The position numbers were made by a program, and so were the translations under genes. DNA of 27,581 nt from Gemmatimonadota bacterium (GTDB lineage: Bacteria > Gemmatimonadota > Gemmatimonadetes > Gemmatimonadales > GWC2-71-9): assembly GCA_003221085.1 (NCBI GenBank), contig QHUD01000123.1:1-27581 (forward strand), written 5' to 3'. The number at the start of each line of letters is the position of its first letter. Within the stretch, counting starts at the first letter, position 1. A model generated the notes under the pieces. It searched no databases. It was not told where the DNA came from and saw only the letters and a program-made list of their open reading frames with translations. Shown here piece by piece: positions 23,585 to 27,581 of this stretch.

Positions 23585-24737
23585 ACCTGGCGGAGCACCG
23601 GCCCACGCGGCCGCCCGCGTTCGCGTGTGTCTCGTCGCGCCGTCGCTCGACATTCTCGGCGGCCAGGCGGTGCAAGCAGCGAGGCTCGTGCACGGCCTGC
23701 GACAGGTGGACTCTAACGCGGTCGGATTCCTGCCCGTTAATCCCCGGCTACCCGGGCCGCTCCGATTGCTGCAGCGGGTCCGGTACCTCCGCACCGTCGT
23801 CACGTCTTTGCGCTATGTGTGGACCCTGCTCCGACGCTTGCCCGAGTACGACATCGTGCACGTGTTCTCGGCGTCGTACCTCTCGTTTCTCCTCGCCCCG
23901 ACGCCGGCGATCCTCGTGGGCAAGTGGCTGGGCAAGAAGGTGATCCTCAACTACCGCAGTGGGGAGGCCGAAGACCACTTGCGACGCTGGGCGCGCAGCG
24001 CCATTCCGGTGATGCGGCTCGCGGACGCGCTGGTGGTGCCCTCGGGGTACCTGGTGGATGTGTTCGCGCGCGTCGGGATTCAGGGTCGCGTCGTCGCCAA
24101 CATCGTCGACTTCGATCAATTCCGGTTTCGCGAGCGCAGGCCGCTGCGCCCCGTGTTCCTGTCGAACCGCAATTTCGAGTCGCATTACAACGTCGCCTGC
24201 GTGTTGCGCGCCTTCGCGCTGATTCAGCGCACTTACCCGGACGCCCGGCTGATCATCGCCGGCGACGGAACCGAGCGAGCCTCGCTGATGCACCTGGCAC
24301 GCGAGTTGCGCCTCACTAACGCGGAGTTTGTGGGTCGAGTGATGCCGGATCGGATGCCCGCCTTGTATCAGGCCGCGGACGTGTATCTCAATGCGCCAGA
24401 CATCGACAATATGCCGGCGTCCATCCTGGAGGCGTTCGCCTCGGGGCTGCCGGTCGTGACGACCGACGCCGGGGGCATTCCCTACATCGTGCGACACGAT
24501 GAGACCGGCTGTATTGTGCCCCGGGGTGACCATGCCGGCATGGCGGCGGGGGCGCTGCGCCTCTTGGCGGATCCCTCACTTGCCGAGCGCCTGATCACCA
24601 ACGCGCTCGAGGAATGTCGCCGAAAGTACACGCCGCAGGCCGTCGTGGGAGAATGGCGGCGCGTGTACACGGAGCTGCTCGCTTACGCGCAAACGCCTGC
24701 GCCTGAGCTCTCTGCTCGATCCGGCGCTGTCTCATGA
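23568..24737 (+). CDS. Glycosyltransferase family 4
   Basis: The protein has 389 residues; ATG 23568 lies within the end of the GT2 gene, preceded by a G-rich stretch. It is a GT-B fold retaining transferase. The N-terminal domain has VCLVAPSLDILGGQAVQAARL (donor/acceptor cleft Gly loop) and YDIVHVFS. The C-terminal domain has PVFLSNRNFESHYNVACVLRAF, ARLIIAGDGTERASL, FVGRVMPDRMPALYQAADVYLNAP and the donor-binding region DNMPASILEAFASGLPVVTTDAGG. In the usual E-x7-E pair the first Glu is replaced by Asp (D-NMPASIL-E), a tolerated variation. There is no signal or membrane helix; it acts on the cytosolic face. It overlaps the lyase start by 4 nt (ATGA). Confidence 0.92.
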   Translation: MSGKSRPGGAPAHAAARVRVCLVAPSLDILGGQAVQAARLVHGLRQVDSNAVGFLPVNPRLPGPLRLLQRVRYLRTVVTSLRYVWTLLRRLPEYDIVHVFSASYLSFLLAPTPAILVGKWLGKKVILNYRSGEAEDHLRRWARSAIPVMRLADALVVPSGYLVDVFARVGIQGRVVANIVDFDQFRFRERRPLRPVFLSNRNFESHYNVACVLRAFALIQRTYPDARLIIAGDGTERASLMHLARELRLTNAEFVGRVMPDRMPALYQAADVYLNAPDIDNMPASILEAFASGLPVVTTDAGGIPYIVRHDETGCIVPRGDHAGMAAGALRLLADPSLAERLITNALEECRRKYTPQAVVGEWRRVYTELLAYAQTPAPELSARSGAVS

Positions 24738-27253
24738 GCGCCTCCTCAGGCATGCTCGCGACGTGGGCGAAGCTCAAAGACCGCAGCTTCGCTGAGCTGC
24801 GGGTGCGCGCGGCTCAGCGGTTGTCCGCGTGGTCGGAGCGGGCGGGGATCTCCCGCCAGCTCCGAGTCCCCGACGATCGGGCGTTCACTCGTCTCCTGGC
24901 CTCGGAAGGGGCAGGGGGGGAGACCGCCTTGCTCGAACGGTTCCGGACGCGAACGTCGCCGCGATTCTTCGCTGCGTTTGAGGAAAGGCCCGACGTCGTG
25001 GCCGCCCTGCGCCGTCGCTGGCCGGAGCTCGAAGGGCGGGTGCTCGAAACGGCGGAGCAGATTCGCCAGGGGCGATTCGACCTCCTCGGGCGCACCGGCC
25101 TGGATTGCGGCGCCCCGATTGACTGGCACCGGGACCCCGTGTCGGGTCGCCGGGTCGGGCGGTCGCATTGGAGCCGGATCGATCACTTGGACCCGGAGGT
25201 CGCGGGCGAGTACAAGCTGATCTGGGAGCTCAATCGGCATCAATACTTCACCACGCTGGGGAAGGCCTACTGGTATACCGGCGACGAGCGCTATGCCGAG
25301 ACGTTCGTCGAGCACCTGATGGCCTGGATGGACGCGAACCCTCCAAAGTCGGGGATCAATTGGGCGAGCAGCCTCGAGGTGGCGTTCCGGCTGATCTCGT
25401 GGATCTGGGGTCTGTATTTCTTCAAGACCTCACCCAGCCTGACTGGGGCTGCGTACCTGCGTACGCTCAAGTTCCTCTACCTGCACGGTCGACATGTCGA
25501 GACCTACTTGTCGACCTACTACAGTCCCAACACGCACATCACGGGCGAGGCGCTGGGACTGGTGTATCTGGGTACGCTGTTCCCCGAGTTCCGCGACGCT
25601 GCTCGGTGGCGTCGAGTAGGCTGGAAGATCCTCGCCGAGCAGCTGGACAAACAGGTGCGGCCGGACGGGTCGTATTTCGAGCAGTCCACGTACTACCATC
25701 GCTACACAACGGACTTCTGTCTCCACCTGAGCATCCTGGGGCAGCTGAATGGTCTCCCGATCGAAGCCGCGATTCACGGGAAGCTGCAGGCGCTGCTTGA
25801 TCAGGTGATGTACCTGACCCAGCCGGACGGTTGCGTGCCGTTGCTGGGAGATGACGATGGCGGGAGGCTCGTCGTCCTGGACGGGCGGGCACCGAGCGAC
25901 TTTCGCGCCGCCTTGGCCACGGGGGCCGCCCTCTACAACCGGCCGGATTATCGCTACGTGGCGGGCGAAAGCGCGGAGGAGACGGTTTGGCTGCTGGGCT
26001 GCGCGGGCTTACGCGGGTTCGATGCGGTGCAGCCGGTGCCACCCGCGGCCACGAGCCGGGCGTTCCCGGACGGCGGTTACTACGTGATGCGCGATGGGTG
26101 GGCTAGAGATGCCAGCAGCCTGCTCGTTGATTGCGGGCCGCACGGAGTGTTCAACTGTGGTCACGCCCACGCCGACGCGCTCGGCGTCACACTGGTCGTC
26201 CGGGGCACGCCGGTACTGATCGACCCTGGGACGTACACCTACAGCTTCGCTCGCGAGTTGCGAGATCACTTTCGGTCCTCGGCCGCCCACAATACGGTGA
26301 CCGTTGCCGGTGAGTCGTCCTCGATCCCGGCCGGGCCGTTCAGCTGGCGCCACATCGCGCAGAGCGTGCCGATTGGGTGGCGACCGGGGGAGCGTTGCGA
26401 CTATTTCGAGGGAGCGCACGACGGCTATGCCCGCCTGACTCCCCCGGCGCTGCATCGACGCGCGCTGCTCGGTCTGCGGGGAGACTACTGGATCGTGCGG
26501 GACCAGATCGATACGGAGGGGGACCACGAGGTCGCGCTGCACCTCCATTTTGCACCGGGGGTCGGGCTCGAGATCGTATCCCCGAGCCGGGCCGTGGCGC
26601 GGTGGGGCACGGATGCTCGCCCCGAGCGGCTTGAGATCGGCGTCTTTACGCCCCAGGGCGTGATGCGCGTCCGCCAAACCTGGGTTTCGCGATCCTATGG
26701 AGCCTTGACCCCGGCGCATGGCGCCGTGTACACGGCGCCTGGTCGGGGTCCCCGAGAACTCGTGTCCTTCTTCGTGCCGCGCAGTGGGGCCGACGAGGCC
26801 ATCGACATCGCAGAGCGGCCGGCGACGCAGGGACGCGCCTTCGCAATCAGCGGGCGTGGCGTCGAGGACGTGTTGCTGATCGGGAATGGTGGCCAGATTG
26901 CCAGCGGAGACCTGGCTTCCGATGCCGAGTGGGCGTGGGTGCGTCGTTCACTCGTCACCGGCGAGCCCACGGAGTTCCTCATGCTGCAGGGTCGGCGGCT
27001 GACCTGGCGCGGCCGGGCGCTGGTGCAAGCCGATGCTCTTGTCCCTCACGTAGCTGCCCGCCGGCGGGGTTCGACCCTGCACGTCGAGGCGGACGGGACC
27101 GGCCGATACGCCGTCGACCCGTTGGGCGCCGAGCGGCTGGTCGTGAGTGGCGCGTCGGGTGCGGCGGTCGGGCTCGCCGGGCCGCCCGGGCGCCACGGCG
27201 TAAGGACCGAAGTTCCGGGGAGTGAGGAGTCCGCTCCGGTGGAGGTGAGCTGA
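24734..27253 (+). CDS. Heparinase II/III family polysaccharide lyase
   Basis: The protein has 839 residues; ATG 24734 overlaps the GT4 stop (ATGA). The N-terminal alpha/alpha toroid contains INWASSLEVAFRLISW, SPNTHITGEALGLVYLG (H268, E272) and GSYFEQSTYYHRYTTDF (candidate catalytic Tyr320/321/324, His322). The C-terminal beta-sheet domain starts near residue 440 with GGYYVMRDGW and has GHAHADALGVTLVVRGTPVLIDPGTYTY (H477, H479, D481) and SAAHNTVTV (H519). Family members cleave uronate-containing polymers such as heparin or alginate by beta-elimination. No signal peptide is evident at the N-terminus, so location is uncertain. Within a biosynthesis operon it may trim, edit or turn over the locus's own polymer, implying uronic acid residues in it; this is inference. 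Confidence 0.9.
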   Translation: MSASSGMLATWAKLKDRSFAELRVRAAQRLSAWSERAGISRQLRVPDDRAFTRLLASEGAGGETALLERFRTRTSPRFFAAFEERPDVVAALRRRWPELEGRVLETAEQIRQGRFDLLGRTGLDCGAPIDWHRDPVSGRRVGRSHWSRIDHLDPEVAGEYKLIWELNRHQYFTTLGKAYWYTGDERYAETFVEHLMAWMDANPPKSGINWASSLEVAFRLISWIWGLYFFKTSPSLTGAAYLRTLKFLYLHGRHVETYLSTYYSPNTHITGEALGLVYLGTLFPEFRDAARWRRVGWKILAEQLDKQVRPDGSYFEQSTYYHRYTTDFCLHLSILGQLNGLPIEAAIHGKLQALLDQVMYLTQPDGCVPLLGDDDGGRLVVLDGRAPSDFRAALATGAALYNRPDYRYVAGESAEETVWLLGCAGLRGFDAVQPVPPAATSRAFPDGGYYVMRDGWARDASSLLVDCGPHGVFNCGHAHADALGVTLVVRGTPVLIDPGTYTYSFARELRDHFRSSAAHNTVTVAGESSSIPAGPFSWRHIAQSVPIGWRPGERCDYFEGAHDGYARLTPPALHRRALLGLRGDYWIVRDQIDTEGDHEVALHLHFAPGVGLEIVSPSRAVARWGTDARPERLEIGVFTPQGVMRVRQTWVSRSYGALTPAHGAVYTAPGRGPRELVSFFVPRSGADEAIDIAERPATQGRAFAISGRGVEDVLLIGNGGQIASGDLASDAEWAWVRRSLVTGEPTEFLMLQGRRLTWRGRALVQADALVPHVAARRRGSTLHVEADGTGRYAVDPLGAERLVVSGASGAAVGLAGPPGRHGVRTEVPGSEESAPVEVS

Positions 27254-27258
27254 CCCCC

Positions 27259-27581
27259 ATGTGCGGGATTTGCGGAATCGCGTTGTCGTCTCGTTCGCGG
27301 CGCCGGCTCGATGCCCGCGAGCTCGTGCAGATGCGGGACACCATGACGCATCGGGGTCCCGACGATTACGGCATCTTCGACGAGGGGCGGGTCGGCCTGG
27401 CCCACCGCCGTCTGTCCATCATCGACGTGGCGGCCGGGCATCAGCCGATGCATGACGATACGGGCTCGCTCCACATCGTGTACAACGGCGAGATCTACAA
27501 CCATCCGGACCTCCGCGCGTCTCTCGAGCGGCGCGGTCATCGCTACCGGACCAGGTCCGACACCGAGACTATCCTCCGTCT
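27259..27581 (+). CDS. Second asparagine synthase-type amidotransferase (5' part)
   Basis: ATG 27259 lies 5 nt after the lyase stop, with GGAGGTGA at 27241-27248. The frame is open to the right edge (107 codons seen). It begins MCGICGIAL with the N-terminal nucleophile Cys2 and continues with MTHRGPDDYGIF, RRLSIIDVAAGHQPM, IVYNGEIYNHPDLR and RTRSDTETI, all class II glutaminase features of AsnB. The synthetase half lies outside the window. It differs at many positions from the AsnB-type protein at 18123, so it is a separate paralogue and not a recent duplicate. AsnB-like enzymes in glycan loci amidate sugar acids or related carboxylates. Confidence 0.9.
   Translation, partial: MCGICGIALSSRSRRRLDARELVQMRDTMTHRGPDDYGIFDEGRVGLAHRRLSIIDVAAGHQPMHDDTGSLHIVYNGEIYNHPDLRASLERRGHRYRTRSDTETILR

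Noticed and set aside
1..27581. CRISPR array, tRNA/rRNA genes, insertion sequences
   Set aside because: No regularly spaced short repeats other than the coding 129-bp units, no tRNA-like cloverleaf noticed in the gaps, and no transposase or integrase frame.

Overview
The window is GC-rich, gene-dense bacterial DNA. It carries Gram-negative-style features: a lipobox lipoprotein, MHYT and PAS hybrid histidine kinases, and a polysaccharide locus. Codon use and gene content would fit a soil or sediment bacterium such as a Gemmatimonadota or Acidobacteriota member, but no rRNA or phylogenetic marker is present, so this is a guess.

Region 1 (1-2903, + strand) holds the 3' part of a conserved hypothetical gene, a secreted single-Cache sensor-like protein, and a lipoprotein built on 129-bp HAF-type repeats. 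Region 2 (2898-4930, - strand) has a family 10 glycosyltransferase (fucosyltransferase-like) followed by a CPBP membrane protease. The protease appears to start at a CTG codon overlapping the glycosyltransferase stop. Region 3 (about 4624-6010) is a scar zone: a compact response regulator lies among severed ends of at least three other genes on alternating strands.

Region 4 (6088-13132, + strand) is a signalling block. It contains an MHYT-PAS hybrid kinase with two receivers and an Hpt domain, an overlapping response regulator with a Cys4 tail, a MATE exporter, and a PAS-PAS hybrid kinase.

Region 5 (13148-27581) is a polysaccharide biosynthesis and modification locus that runs off the right edge. 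It has two sugar-nucleotide epimerases, a GNAT/FemAB-like acyltransferase, an AMP-forming acid:ACP/CoA ligase, a free-standing NAD-synthetase-type ATP-pyrophosphatase, two asparagine-synthetase-type amidotransferases (the second cut by the edge), an acyl carrier protein, a low-molecular-weight tyrosine phosphatase, GT2 and GT4 glycosyltransferases, and a heparinase II/III-type lyase. From 17128 onward the genes are co-oriented, and most overlap or lie within 25 nt, with one 317-bp gap.

The most interesting unit is the ligase + NadE-like + AsnB + ACP + phosphatase set (15261-21114). Its make-up suggests activation of a carboxylic acid, loading on a carrier protein and amidation or transfer onto a glycan. 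It partly resembles exosortase (XrtA)-associated exopolysaccharide loci, but no exosortase is visible here.
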